Below, piece by piece: positions 50,501 through 59,839 of a stretch of 64,000 nt of DNA (position 1 is its first letter; each line of letters starts with the position of its first letter). The stretch covers positions 273,835,779-273,899,778 of the forward strand of contig OW240915.1 in assembly GCA_933207985.1 (NCBI GenBank), given 5' to 3'. The notes below the pieces were generated by a model that made no database searches, had not been told where the DNA came from, and was given only the letters and a program-made list of their open reading frames with translations. This DNA is from Pelobates cultripes. Taxonomy: Eukaryota; Chordata; Amphibia; Anura; Pelobatidae. The translations under genes and the position numbers were made by a program.

Positions 50501-53500
50501 CACTGCCAAAATGTTGCCCCTTTTTATATGGAAATGCAAGACTGAAGGGGAAAACACAACACTAAAAATAAATAAAAAAAATAAAAAAAAAAATAAAATA
50601 AAAAAAGTACATTTTGTGGGATTTAAAAGTTATTTAGAAAAATTACAAGTTATGAATAACTTGTAAAATAGATTTGTGGTCTTTTTCTCCCCACTTTAAA
50701 AACCTTTACAAGCCAGCCATGAAGTGATTTAAATTCAGGTCACTAAGTTGTGTGTCAACAGGTGCATGTTATGATTTTTACATCTTAAACTCTGTTAAAA
50801 TTGAAAGATGGGATAAGCAAGCAGAATATTTGTTAAAGTTTTTGAGCTTTATGGGGATCACATAGGTTGAGGAGATAAGACTTCATTTAGTTACACGTTC
50901 ACAATCTGGAGTTTTATTTGAGTAAACGTTTTGTTATAAATAATGATAGCAACTCACAGAACATTATCTACAGCAAGTCACTGCCACTCTCTGTAAGTCA
51001 TGTAATTGTTGCCTGTACGTATAACATTTTTCTAGGCCTTTGTCTGAAAATGGAAGAAGCGAAAGACATTTAGCTGAAATTGATCAGAGGATATTTGAAT
51101 TTTGATATAATTTGAGCACATTTGCCTACTTGTTTTCACTCATACAGATGATGTTTGGCAACATGCCATCCATTTGATCTTTAATAATGGATTTATTAGT
51201 CCTGTGATTTCGAGGAGCGGTTCTCTTAATGGGCATAGATATAAAAAGGAGGTTACATTGTATTTATGACAAGTGCACCTGCATTACCGGATAGGGTTTG
51301 TAATCCATTTGATGTGGTTGCCAAATTGATGGAATAAGCATATATCAAACGCTAATCTTATACATTTTACCTGCTGTGTCTTCACTTCTATGCAATAGGA
51401 CCAGTACAGCACACATGGGCTGTGGTACGTGCAGCCACCACATCCCTCTCCAAGCAACCATTTATATTGCACAAACATATTCTACAGAAATGTAGAATAG
51501 GTGGAACATAAGTAATTGCAAGAAGACAATTTTAACACAAAAAGAATCAAAAGGTCGTGACAGGCTCAAAAAGAGGTTATGATCGAAAGGGATTGGGGTA
51601 GAAGGACATAAAAGGAAGTGTTAAAATGTAGCCAACCATACATTAATTGATAGCTAGGACAAGACGAACAGTTTAAATAAACAAGTGACTTGTTGTTAAA
51701 GTGAAAATAAAGGAAGAAGCACACAAACCTACACTCTTTCTCTGTGATAGAGGTAATGACATGGCTGTGATTTGTCAGTCAATCCTGGGCATATTACAAG
51801 AAACTGCAGCACTGCTTGTAAAGGTTTGAATAGTGTTACTTTTCTGGAATTAACCATTAGCAACCCTGCATGTAGAGAGTGCCAGCTGTATGGCTTGCAA
51901 CATATATGGAGGCATTCCTCTGATCTGCACAATGGGATGTTGGGCTTAAAACCAACGGTTTTGCCGTGCCACAACAACTAGACTAAAGTATAACTTTCTC
52001 ACTCAAAGGACAATGGGAAGCAATTGTATTTACATTTTTTATTTTGGAAAATCTATGACTCCATAAAAATCCCTGTTTGGTTTCCTTTAAGAAGTGTTCT
52101 TCCCCTCCCCCCCCTTACCCTTTTGTAGTTTTCAAGTTATTGTTGGGCTTGTTGCCAAATCTAGTACTAGAAGCTTTGCTCACATGAAAAGTAATTCAGC
52201 CAACAGCCTCTGACATCTTCCAAGAAAGGCACATCACGTGTTCCCCAATACCCCCAGAGTTCCCCACATAATTCATTAACAAGCAAAAAGGCAGAGGAAG
52301 GCAAAAACATTCTTCCAAATACTCAAAATACTTTGACTACAAGAATATACACTGTTGAGTGTTTAAAATAAAAGAACAGTCAGACTTCCTCAAGACTCCA
52401 AATTCTAAACAGTTTTACAAGAGCCGATATTTAGCCAACCCTTTCAGCACTAGGCAGGGAAGCTATACATCCATGCAGTCTAAAAGGGACACAATCCATG
52501 ACCTTACTTGGGTTCACAGATTAAGATTTGAATTGTGAGTTCTCCTTTGGTTTCCTCTTACTTACATTTTGCAGTAAATGCTAGATAAATCTGATAACCC
52601 CAACATTTAAATAAAATATTGAGGGATGGTGAACATGCGTTTAATACTTTTACACTGAGTATCAACTCTGGATCTCTAGGGCGGATGTTGCCAATCTTTT
52701 CTGGATCAAGGGTCACTTAAATAAAAAAAAGACAGTAAGCAATGTGCACCTATTTTTTATTTTACCTTCATCGTCAGCTTATAAATGACACACTTACTTG
52801 ACAGATATGCATATTTAAGGCCAAAATTATCTTACCAGTTTTTATTAAATAGCCAGAAATAGTCAGCATTCAGATTGGGTTTTTAAAGGATTGCATTCAG
52901 ACCACAACATTGAAGTCAGTGTTTTTGTGGTATACTTTGAGATGGCGTTAAGTATTTTAGTTGAAAACCACTGTTCTAGATTATTAGGGACCATTTAGAA
53001 TAACGGTATTCCATTATAGGATAAGAGCCCAGATCTGATCCACTAGTGGATTTGGCTTCAAGCCAGCCAGCGAAGTTACACAGCACGTGGACTTAAAAGA
53101 CTGAACGCCCACCCATGAAACTGACAGCTTGGTCATAATTTCATTTGAATATATTTTCTTAAACAGAGGCAAAAAGGTACACACAATAGGGAGCATACAT
53201 TTTCGTGAAAACTATGGAAGCAATGCCTGCACAAACACAAAGTTTGTATTTTAGTCCAATGTGCAGAGATTTTGTTTAAAGGACCACTCTAGGCACCCAG
53301 ACCACTTCAGCTTAATGAAGTGGTCTGGGTGCCAGGTCCCTCTAGGATTAAACCCTTTTTTTTATAAACATAGCAGTTTCATAGAAACTGCTATGTTTAT
53401 AAATGGGTTAATCCAGCCTCTAGTGGATGTCTCATTGACAGCCGCTAGAGGCATTTGCGTGCTTCTCACTGTGAAAAAGCTTTCCTAGGAGACCGGCTGA

Positions 53501-56500
53501 ATGCGCGCGCACAGCTCCTGCCGCGCATTCAGCCGGAGAGCTCCCCGCCCGGTGCTGGAAAAAAGGTAAGTTTAACCCCTTTCCTCGCCATCCAGCCTGG
53601 CGGGAGGGGGTCCCTGAGGGTGGGGGCACTCTCAGGGCACTATAGTGCCAGGAAACCGAGTATGTTTTCCTGGCACTATAGTGGTCCTTTAAGGAGATGA
53701 AAGGTCGTATAACCAATGCTAGCTTATAATACAGTAAAAAGTTCTACACCTGCTTGTTGATCCCAACAACCAAGGCTTCAGCAGTTTCTAAGATCTGGGA
53801 CCAGAGCCAGATAACATGGTGCAGCATGTTAGCAAGGGAAGACTAGCAAAAATTTGAGAAAGTGTGAAAAAACAAACAAAAAAAAAAAACAAACAAACAA
53901 ACCACAACAGAAAACAGTTTCTGGCATGGTGCATTGACAGCTTCTTAACCATGTATGCACCTTGTACAGGAACACATTGAGCAAGTGTCCTTTACTCTAT
54001 TCATTATACTGTAGCTTCATGCACTCCCCCAAAAAGGAAATATGAGATCACTATGAAAGCTTACTTTCCCCCAATCCATGCAACACTTTGTAAAAGAGTG
54101 CAATAAACAGACTTCTGTAGTTCACTTATTGTTGGGGAGAAGGAAAAAAAAAAAAAAAAAAATTATATGTAACACGCAAATTCACGTCTAAACAAATTAA
54201 AAGTATATCTAAACTTTCCATCATGATCCTGATGAACGTTTGGGGGACAAACTGAAACATTGATCTTTTTAATGTGAGCAATAAATGCTAAGTTTTATTG
54301 GATTAAGACAACCTTGGAGTGCTGTCTTACACTGGAGTTTTGTTTTGATAAGCACCAGGCATTGAATGATAGAGAAAATATAATATAATATATATATTCC
54401 ACAAAAAATATTAGGAAACAACTCCATCCTGGAATACCCCCTTTGCAACAAAAAAAAAAAAAAAAACCTGTGTATTAAAGCCCTGACTTAAAAAGCCCAT
54501 ATATATTCCCAGTTCAACACCATATATAGATACATATAAGAAGTTCTTATATGTATCTATATATGGTGTTGAACTGGGAATATATATGGGCTTTTTAAGT
54601 CAGGGCTTTAATGCACAGGGTCCCATGGTCACTTTAGGCACCCAGACCACTTCAGCTCATTGAAGTTGTCTTTGTGCAGTGTCCCAGGCTTCTTAATCCT
54701 ACAATTGTAATTACTGCAGTTTGAGAAACTGCAAAAATTACCTTGTAGGTTTAACCCCACCTCTAGTGGTGGTCTACCAGTGGTTGAGTGGGTGGTTAGG
54801 CGACTTCTGGTTGCCTTACGGACAATGGATGTCCTTATGCTCTGCATGAGGACATTCAGCCTCAACCAAAACCCCATAGGAAAGCAATGCCTTCCTGTAG
54901 GGCAAGTCCTAACACGTATGCACAGTGCTCGCCACGTATGCGCATTCAGTCCCCCCACCGGCTGAAGGCAGTGGAGGAGGAGCCTGAACCAACAATCCAG
55001 GAGGCATAGTGTCCCTTTAAAAAGAATGTGCAATAAGGAAGTGTAAACATTAGATGTCTCTTTACAGGAAGTGTTTAGGATGGGTGTGACTAGGGTTGCA
55101 TGAACAAAGTTATTAAACTCCTAAATGCCAGAGATTCTAGAAGTGAGACTGCAGCTGCAGGATCTATACATCACAACTGCTTCATTAAGCTAAAAGGTGT
55201 TATGAAATATGCACGACTGGTGCCTGCTGAACAAAGTCACAAAAGTATACAAAGTAATCACAGGTCTCCAATGAGAGTATGCAGAAAAACTGAAAAGATT
55301 TTAAAGCCACAATAACCATTTCACTTTACTGAAATGGTTATAGCACAAGTCATCTGCACAGCCGTTCCATTGGCATTAAACCTTTCTCAAGCAGTCTAAC
55401 ACTAAATAAATAATAGTGTTTGGTTATCCACAGCCCGACCCATAGTGAAGGCATAGTTAAGGCAGTAATTACACACTTCATTCTAGCCATACCCACAATG
55501 GGTGCTGTAATTGGCCGAGAGGGTCAGCTGACAGCCTATCACATCTGCCCACTGCTTCATCATTATGGGTACTTTTGTTTAGCTTCAAAGCTCATGCTGT
55601 GTCAAGGCACTCATGTTTTTAGTGACAACGCTTGGGACTGCCCATTATAACCACTTTAATGAGATAAGGCAGTTGCATTGTAAACGGTATTCCTTTAAAG
55701 TTCAGAATATTTAAGAATGGGCTCGCAAGTGTAGGAAGTACCAGATTGTTTTACTGTTAATATACAGCTGGCATGTTACACGTTCGCCCCCCATAATAAT
55801 AATAAACACAACCACACACACACACACACACAACACATTACTACTTTGTACTTACTTTGTGTATAAAGCTCTCCCTTCTTATCTCAAATGTGATAGATAA
55901 AACTAACAAGTCCTTATCACATTTCCCTTGTGGTAAACAATAAAACACCAGTCTTAATCCCCACAGAGAACCATCTCAAGAATAAAAGTATTTAAAAAGG
56001 ACTGTCAAAGCACAGCATAACAAGATGACCTATTAATTGTTGATCTACAGTAGGTATTTAAAAAAAAAAACAAAAACAAAAAAAAACCCCCAACAACAAA
56101 CACCCCCAACAAGTTAAAAGGAACAATAAAGCGTCAGAAATACAAAACATGTATTCCTGACACTGGAATTCTAAAAGAACACATTATAGGTCCCCCTACT
56201 AAAATGTTATTTTACTCACCTTTATTCCAGCACCGCGCCAGTCTCGTTGTGTCTGGCTCCGCCTCCTTGGCTGAGAACAACAAGTTTGATGATATCAGCC
56301 AATCCGAAAACTACTGCACAATCAGCATCTGAATCAATGCATCTATATTGGGAGCGTCCAGCGGCTCCACGCTCTGCATGGAGACACTGAACGTCAGGCT
56401 GCACACTCTACTGCACTGAGCCAGGAAGCACCTCTAGTGGCCATCTGAGTGACTGCGACTAGAGGCGTTCCTAGGCAGTATGGTAAACACGGATTTTTCC

Positions 56501-58952
56501 TCTGAAAAGGTAGTGTTTACATTGAAAAACCTGCAGGGACAGGCTGTATACACCAGAACAACTACAGTTAACGGTTTATTATTCTGGTGAATATATATAA
56601 CCTTTGAAAAGAAAACATACAAAATTATATGCAACTCGGTTATCAATAAATTTTAAAAATAAAGTATTTAGTTGATTGCAAGTGTATTCTCAAACTACGA
56701 CTTTGTTATACCTTATTTATAAAGCGCCAACGCACTGAATATACTATCATTTGTGAAAATATTTTAATGTGGACTTAAAGTAAGATTATGAAATACATTG
56801 CTTTTAGATGAAGGAAAAAAAATTAAAATCATGAGTTAAAAATGAAGATACCGCTACACCAATAATGAAGACTGACAGAATCACATATTTGAAATGCTCA
56901 GATTTCTTTCTCACCTAGCTTGGGGAGGAGGGGACAAATGTATCTACTACAGCTTACTTTCTGTAATATTCAACAAGTGCCTCCTAATTGGTAAGTACTG
57001 CTCTACAAAATAATGTTAGATATACAGTATTACCGTAGGTCAAGGCATGGGGAACATATAAAAAATAACTAGGGTTTCAGATTCAGGCAGCCTGAATGTT
57101 ACTTTTATAGTAATGTTTAAAGGAAAAATACAAAAAGAAAAGTAATCTGAAAAATAATGAGCACAGTAACTTACCCAAAAGTGAGCATGGCAATTGACCA
57201 TCATAGTCCTTTCAATCAACTCATCAGGGCATTCAAGCAGATGGTGTCCCGAAACGACTCCTGCATTATTCAGCAGCAGAAAGACATCTCCCACTTCCCT
57301 GCGGACTTTTTCAGCAGTGGAATACACTTTTTCTCGCTTGCCTACGTCACAGGTGTACGTATAGACCTGTAGGTTGCAGCATGGGGGTACCTCTTCTTCC
57401 ACAGAATTACTGGTTGCTTAGGGATATAAGAAAAGAATAGAATAAATAAATACAATGTCCAGATGTGAATAAGCTAATAAGACGTGCACACAAAGAAAGA
57501 GACAATGTCATTAAAAAAAAAAACAAAAAAAAAAATGTATGGTGGAAAATTCAAATTTAAGAATAGTGTTGTCCTCTTGGTTTGTTTCTTTAAGTACCCT
57601 ATGCTTCCCATCACTGGGTAAACTGTAATTCTACAGAAGGGCTTTCAGGTTCAAATATTTAAATAGACAATTTGTGCAACATCACACAGGACAATACCCA
57701 AAATCAATAGAAGTAGTACTTTGCTCAGAAAGAAAATAAGGGCAAGGTAGAGCCAAACAATTTAAAACGCTCTGATGCAGACAGACAGAAGTCTGAATGA
57801 ACTTATTGCAAATCAAACATGTTAAAACACATAATACATACACCATTTAAACAAAAATGAGCATGCTTCATAGCAGTATATTAGAAACTGTTTAAATGGT
57901 TATATAATGCAAATGGTAGGTGAAAAGGAAAGTCACCTAAATTGGTACTGTACAAGTGTGTTTTGTCTCCCATAGTCCTTTACTGTATGAATGAACTAAG
58001 TTTTTTTTGCATTACAAACATCTGTTAAAATCAGCATACAAATGATGCAACACGTTTTTAATCTGGCAATATTAGTTAGCTCAACTGATTGTTGAGACAG
58101 TAATCAAGCTGCATGGTCTTTGGTCCTCAAGCCTACCACTAATTATTATAATAAGAATCAGAGCCTGTAGCAGTCGTAGGCTTTATAGCCACTCATAAAG
58201 TTAGTCATTTATTGGTGCCAAGACCTGTGGCATAAAATAACATTAAAATTTACTTTTTGAGCAATGGGACAGTCACTTAATACATTAGACTACAGTGAGA
58301 TCAAATAAAAAGGTATAGGGGGTTAAGTATAAAGAGCAAGTCTGGGCCAAAGTTCTGAAGCTGGAGTGGTCACTATGGAAACAAAATGAATGTGTCTGCT
58401 GATCGCTCCATATTTAGAACGTTGACATAACTTACTCTGGATCTTTATAACTAAGTTCCAAAACTTATCATGAAACAATCTGAATATTTTACATTAACCC
58501 AAGAATGGCTAGAAGCATTTTGGCCAACCCCTGCATTAATTAGTCCTTTCTACATTTAAGCAGGACCCCAATGAGTGTCTCCTGTGGCAATGGGTAAACT
58601 GCAACTCCCATTACTACGAGGTGACATGAAGGTATAGCTCCCAGTACTTTTAACGGATCGATCACTCACCCCGCAGGGCGTCCTCTGCCTCTAGCTGTCG
58701 GTAGATTTCTCGCACCATGTCCGCGGTCTCCTCATTGCTCTGGCTATTGATGTCCCATAGTACCAGCTGTGCCCGGCGCCTGGCAAACTCCAGCGCAAAG
58801 AGGCGACCTAGTCCACTGCCGGCCCCTGTGATCAGGCACACCTGGCCGGCCACACTCTTCTCTTTGGGACGAACCAGCCACTTAGCCGCTGCCAGCACGA
58901 AGGCCCACAGCACCTTGAACGTGACAACGAAGAACTCCAGCACTATATTCAT
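38475..58952 (-). CDS. rdh10: Retinol dehydrogenase 10 (rdh10), six coding exons
   Basis: RDH10 is a short-chain dehydrogenase/reductase that oxidises all-trans-retinol to retinal, the first committed step of retinoic acid synthesis; in vertebrates it is membrane- and lipid-droplet-associated. Six exons with GT-AG borders join to 1026 nt (283+242+99+146+132+124), giving 341 residues and a TAA stop, the family's normal length. Visible features are an N-terminal hydrophobic segment (residues about 4-23), the nucleotide-binding motif TGAGSGLG (42-49), Asp67, NNAG (144-147), Ser197 and the YCASK motif with Tyr210 and Lys214. Splice phases are consistent throughout (1, 0, 0, 2, 2). There is no frameshift or stop, so the gene looks functional. 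Introns are 1.25, 12.7, 0.86, 0.59 and 4.06 kb, and the long ones are filled with T2-type elements. The assignment rests on recognising the RDH10 sequence; family and length are very secure. Confidence 0.97.
38668..39163. mobile_element. T2/Kolobok-type MITE, complete, rdh10 intron 5
   Basis: TTAAAGGACCACTCTAGGCA to GCACTATAGTGGTCCTTTAA, with TTAA at 38668 and 39160. 496 bp. The GC-rich interior has hairpins such as GCACGCAAGCG with its complement. It begins 70 bp from exon 6, inside the intron. Confidence 0.9.
39460..39800. mobile_element. Possible MITE with CAGTGTTA-type ends
   Basis: CAGTGTTAATATTG at 39465 faces CCAAAACTAACACTG at 39575 and CCAAAATGAACACTAC near 39780. This suggests one or two small inverted-repeat elements, but borders and duplications are unclear. 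Confidence 0.3.
40135..40302 (-). mobile_element. tRNA-derived SINE in rdh10 intron 5
   Basis: On the minus strand, from 40302, a tRNA-like head has an A box TAGCTCAGTGG (40291-40281) and a B box GGTTCAAATCC (40237-40227), then a body and an AT-rich TTTATTATTATT tail. It is transcribed in the same sense as rdh10. No clean acceptor stem, so it is a SINE head and not a working tRNA gene. Confidence 0.7.
40601..41592. mobile_element. T2-type MITE with an internal insertion
   Basis: Left end TTAAAGGGAATAATAAAGGG with ACTATAGTCACCAGAACAAC. The right part at 41250-41592 matches the 20254 copy and ends in TGACACTATATACC. The middle (about 40857-41245) with CA, GTAC and TACATA runs is foreign and unclassified. 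Confidence 0.65.
41593..42022. mobile_element. T2-type MITE, right part
   Basis: Same interior as 38668-39163 in reverse, ending GGTGACTATAGTGTCCCTTTAA with TTAA at 42019. It abuts the previous copy, whose fused border has lost its terminal motif. Confidence 0.75.
42656..42787 (-). CDS. rdh10: rdh10 coding exon 5 (residues 257-300 and two bases of codon 301)
   Basis: The acceptor TATCTTTCAG precedes GAAAGAA and completes Arg257. The exon encodes [34 protein letters not shown] and [10 protein letters not shown], ending AG|GTAATT with Ser301 split. Residue 298 is Cys, where I remember Phe in mammalian RDH10; all else fits the family well. The donor GTAATT is weaker than consensus but is followed by exon 6 in frame. 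Confidence 0.95.
43380..43525 (-). CDS. rdh10: rdh10 coding exon 4 (residues 209-256 and two bases of codon 257)
   Basis: The acceptor TTCCACAG is followed by Asp209 and the catalytic YCASK motif (Tyr210, Lys214). The exon then reads [20 protein letters not shown] and the conserved [16 protein letters not shown] block that lines the substrate and cofactor side. The donor is AG|GTTAGT, so codon 257 (Arg) is split. The exon 3/4 border falls one residue before the catalytic Tyr. Confidence 0.96.
43526..44381 (-). other. rdh10 intron 3
   Basis: An 856-bp intron from GTTTGT to TTCCACAG. Besides the CR1 tail fragment it holds only A runs and a short TA run near 44275. Confidence 0.6.
43848..43915 (-). 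mobile_element. CR1 LINE 3' tail fragment in rdh10 intron 3
   Basis: The minus strand reads ACAGCAAAAAAACAAATGTG, then AGGCTGAACTTTTCAGCTAT and GTAACTATGAC, matching the 3' end of the CR1 copy at 4155-4230 with about 17 bp missing in the middle. Confidence 0.75.
44382..44480 (-). CDS. rdh10: rdh10 coding exon 3 (residues 176-208)
   Basis: This 99-nt exon is flanked by CTTAG and GAG|GTTTGT, with both borders in phase 0. It encodes [18 protein letters not shown] and [14 protein letters not shown], including catalytic Ser197. It lies 12.7 kb downstream of exon 2. It is too short to stand out as an open frame and was found by reading the minus strand for the missing RDH10 segment. Confidence 0.96.
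45370..45600. mobile_element. T2-type MITE, left end
   Basis: TTAAAGAAACACTAAGCACC followed by a subterminal hairpin (CATAACTACCA with TAGTTATGG). Right end not found. Confidence 0.6.
48728..49072. mobile_element. T2/Kolobok-type MITE, 345 bp
   Basis: TTAAAGGGACACTATAGCCA at 48728; right end with GTAATGGTTATGATG and AACCTTTAA, TTAA at 49069. Confidence 0.8.
53276..53692. mobile_element. T2/Kolobok-type MITE, complete
   Basis: TTAAAGGACCACTCTAGGCA to GCACTATAGTGGTCCTTTAA with TTAA at both borders. Close relative of 38668-39163 but about 80 bp shorter inside. Confidence 0.9.
54180..54345 (+). mobile_element. Penelope-like element end in rdh10 intron 2
   Basis: A hammerhead-type core (54229-54258) is followed by TTTTTAATGTGAGCAATAAA, a TTTTATTGGATTAAGAC segment and GGAGTGCTGTCTTACAC, an arrangement I recognise from termini of Penelope-like retroelements. 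No reverse transcriptase frame nearby. It lies antisense to rdh10. Confidence 0.55.
54221..54266 (+). ncRNA. Hammerhead ribozyme-like motif
   Basis: CTGATGA (54229-54235), a perfect stem II GTTTG/CAAAC (54238-54242 and 54248-54252) with loop GGGGA, and GAAAC (54254-54258) are in the right order and spacing for a hammerhead self-cleaving RNA. The short stem III and the NUH cleavage site after it (ATTGATC) look imperfect, and stem I is not clearly formed, so activity is uncertain. Confidence 0.5.
54467..54619. repeat. 153-bp palindrome in rdh10 intron 2
   Basis: Arms of 76 bp around a 1-bp spacer at 54543, with a single mismatch (CCTGTGTATT against CCTGTGCATT). It contains TTAAAGCCCTGACTTAAAAA and its complement. 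It would form a long hairpin in either transcript. Confidence 0.93.
54627..55020. mobile_element. T2-type MITE, left end decayed
   Basis: Starts at TCACTTTAGGCACCCAGACC and ends GGCATAGTGTCCCTTTAA, TTAA at 55017. Immediately beside the 153-bp palindrome. Confidence 0.75.
55301..55698. mobile_element. T2-type MITE
   Basis: TTAAAGCCACAATAACCATT with a subterminal hairpin, to CGGTATTCCTTTAA, with TTAA at both borders. Confidence 0.75.
56114..56610. mobile_element. T2-type MITE, right end decayed
   Basis: TTAAAAGGAACAATAAAGCG at the left. The right part has GGCTGTATACACCAGAACAA and TATTCTGGTGAATAT before AACCTTTGAAA. The interior resembles the 20254 copy in reverse. Confidence 0.65.
56705..56745 (-). 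mobile_element. Tiny L2 3' tail fragment
   Basis: Minus strand TGCGTTGGCGCTTTATAAAT, the end of the L2 tail, without the usual repeat run. Confidence 0.45.
57175..57416 (-). CDS. rdh10: rdh10 coding exon 2 (residues 95-175)
   Basis: The acceptor is the AG at 57418-57417. Using it restores frame with exon 1 and gives an Ala codon at 95. The next AG (in CCAG, closer to the frame) would break the frame. The exon contains a Glu-rich linker (EEEV), [10 protein letters not shown], the active-site-supporting NNAG motif (144-147) and the [19 protein letters not shown] block (151-169) typical of RDH10. It ends TGG|GTAAGT after Trp175. Confidence 0.96.
57417..58669 (-). other. rdh10 intron 1
   Basis: A 1.25-kb intron from donor GTGAGT to acceptor CTAAG. 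I see no exon, RNA gene or recognisable repeat in it, only AT-rich sequence and short A runs. Confidence 0.6.
58670..58952 (-). CDS. rdh10: rdh10 coding exon 1 (residues 1-94 and first base of codon 95)
   Basis: The ATG is at 58950-58952 and opens with [10 protein letters not shown], the conserved RDH10 N terminus. The exon encodes the membrane-anchoring hydrophobic stretch, a basic WLVRPKEK segment and the Rossmann cofactor motif TGAGSGLG at 42-49, followed by the acidic Asp67 after the second beta strand. The exon closes at G|GTGAGT, so the reading frame that continues to a stop at 58662 is intronic. The last base is the first of codon 95. The exon lies inside a CpG-rich region, as expected for the first exon of a vertebrate developmental gene. 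Confidence 0.96.
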
Positions 58953-59055
58953 TGTATAGGGTCACCGGCCAGGACTGGGGGCAATGGCTGATTGAGCTCG
59001 GATAGTTCACACACTATTTCCCAGGATGGGCACGATAAGTCGGGGCAGAGTGTGA

Positions 59056-59358
59056 GGGGGCACTCAGTATATCCAAACCTTGGCAGGATAAATCAGTGCA
59101 GTCTGAATGGGCACTCAGTATATCTATGGCTGGGCACGGTAAGTGGGCACTCAGTATATCCCGGTCTGGGCACGGTAAGTCAGTGGGCACTCAGTAGATC
59201 CCAGGCTGGGCACGGTAAGTCAGTGGGCACTCAGTATATCCCCGGCTGGGAACGGTAAGTGGGCACTCAGTATATCCCGGTGTGGGCACGGTAAGTCAGT
59301 GGGCACTCAGTATATCCCGGTGTGGGCACGGTAAGTCAGTGGGCACTCAGTATATCCC
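59056..59358. repeat. 40-bp minisatellite, about 8 units, in the rdh10 5' region
   Basis: Units begin GGGCACTCAGTATATCCC and end GGTAAGTCAGT on the plus strand. Two units near 59240-59340 are identical; others differ by a few substitutions or lack the last CAGT, so the period is 36 or 40 bp. The array sits between the TATA-like box and the rdh10 start codon. Confidence 0.9.
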
Positions 59359-59587
59359 AAATTAGTCCAGGTGTCCGGCGCTGCTGTCCATATCCTGTAA
59401 TTCCCGGGGCGGCCGCTCAGGGGCAGTCAGGTCTCCTGGGTCCGAGTTGTGCTGTTCTCCGCTGTGAGTAGTCCCGGGGAGCCGAGTCTGCGCTGCACTC
59501 ACTGTTGCTGTCCGGCTGCTGACTCTGTGCTAGCTCCGTGCTGCTGAACTGGGGGCCCGGACACTGCATGGCGTGCCCCCGGCAGTA

Positions 59588-59596
59588 CTCTATATA
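59588..59596 (-). promoter_or_regulatory. TATA-like box for rdh10
   Basis: TATATAGAG on the minus strand is flanked by GC-rich sequence and lies 636 bp upstream of the rdh10 ATG. It is the only TATA-like run in the CpG-rich block. Confidence 0.4.
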
Positions 59597-59839
59597 CCCG
59601 GGGACCGGCCGGGAGGGATCGCTCGCCCCGCCCGGTGCAGTCCGGACACACTCAGTACACACACACAGGGGGAGGAAGGAGGAGCGCACATCACATGGCA
59701 CAGAGAGGGAGGGACACTCACACTCAGCTAGCGGCACTTTCACTGCTTCTACTCAGTGCATCACATGCAGAACTCATTGCTATCAGCACTCACCACAGTA
59801 AGACCACCGTCTCAAAGCTCAGATTATCTACACTCACTG

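Larger units (their letters stand above)
44481..57174 (-). other. rdh10 intron 2, 12.7 kb
   Basis: Donor GTAAGT at 57174, acceptor TCTCTTAG at 44481. It holds T2 MITEs (45370, 48728, 53276, 54627, 55301, 56114), a Penelope-like fragment with a hammerhead core, a 153-bp palindrome, a CA run at 55813 and many A runs of 12-22 bases. Between 45600-48727 and 49073-53275 I see no exon, RNA gene or named repeat. Confidence 0.7.
58650..59720 (-). promoter_or_regulatory. CpG-rich promoter region and 5'UTR of rdh10
   Basis: Around and upstream of the rdh10 ATG the sequence becomes GC-rich with many CpGs, a NotI-type GCGGCCGC at about 59410 and several CCCGG/GGGCCC blocks, in contrast to the AT-rich introns. 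A TATA-like box, TATATAGAG on the minus strand, is at 59596-59588. If it is used, transcription would start near 59560 and give a 5' leader of about 600 nt containing the 40-bp minisatellite. The start site is inferred, not seen. A minus-strand ATG at 59569 opens a 50-codon frame, but it lies slightly upstream of the inferred start. Confidence 0.6.

Noticed and set aside
57040..57174. Extension of rdh10 exon 2 past Trp175
   Set aside because: The frame stays open (VSYCAHYF...) but begins with a GTAAGT donor, and exon 3 continues the conserved RDH10 sequence.
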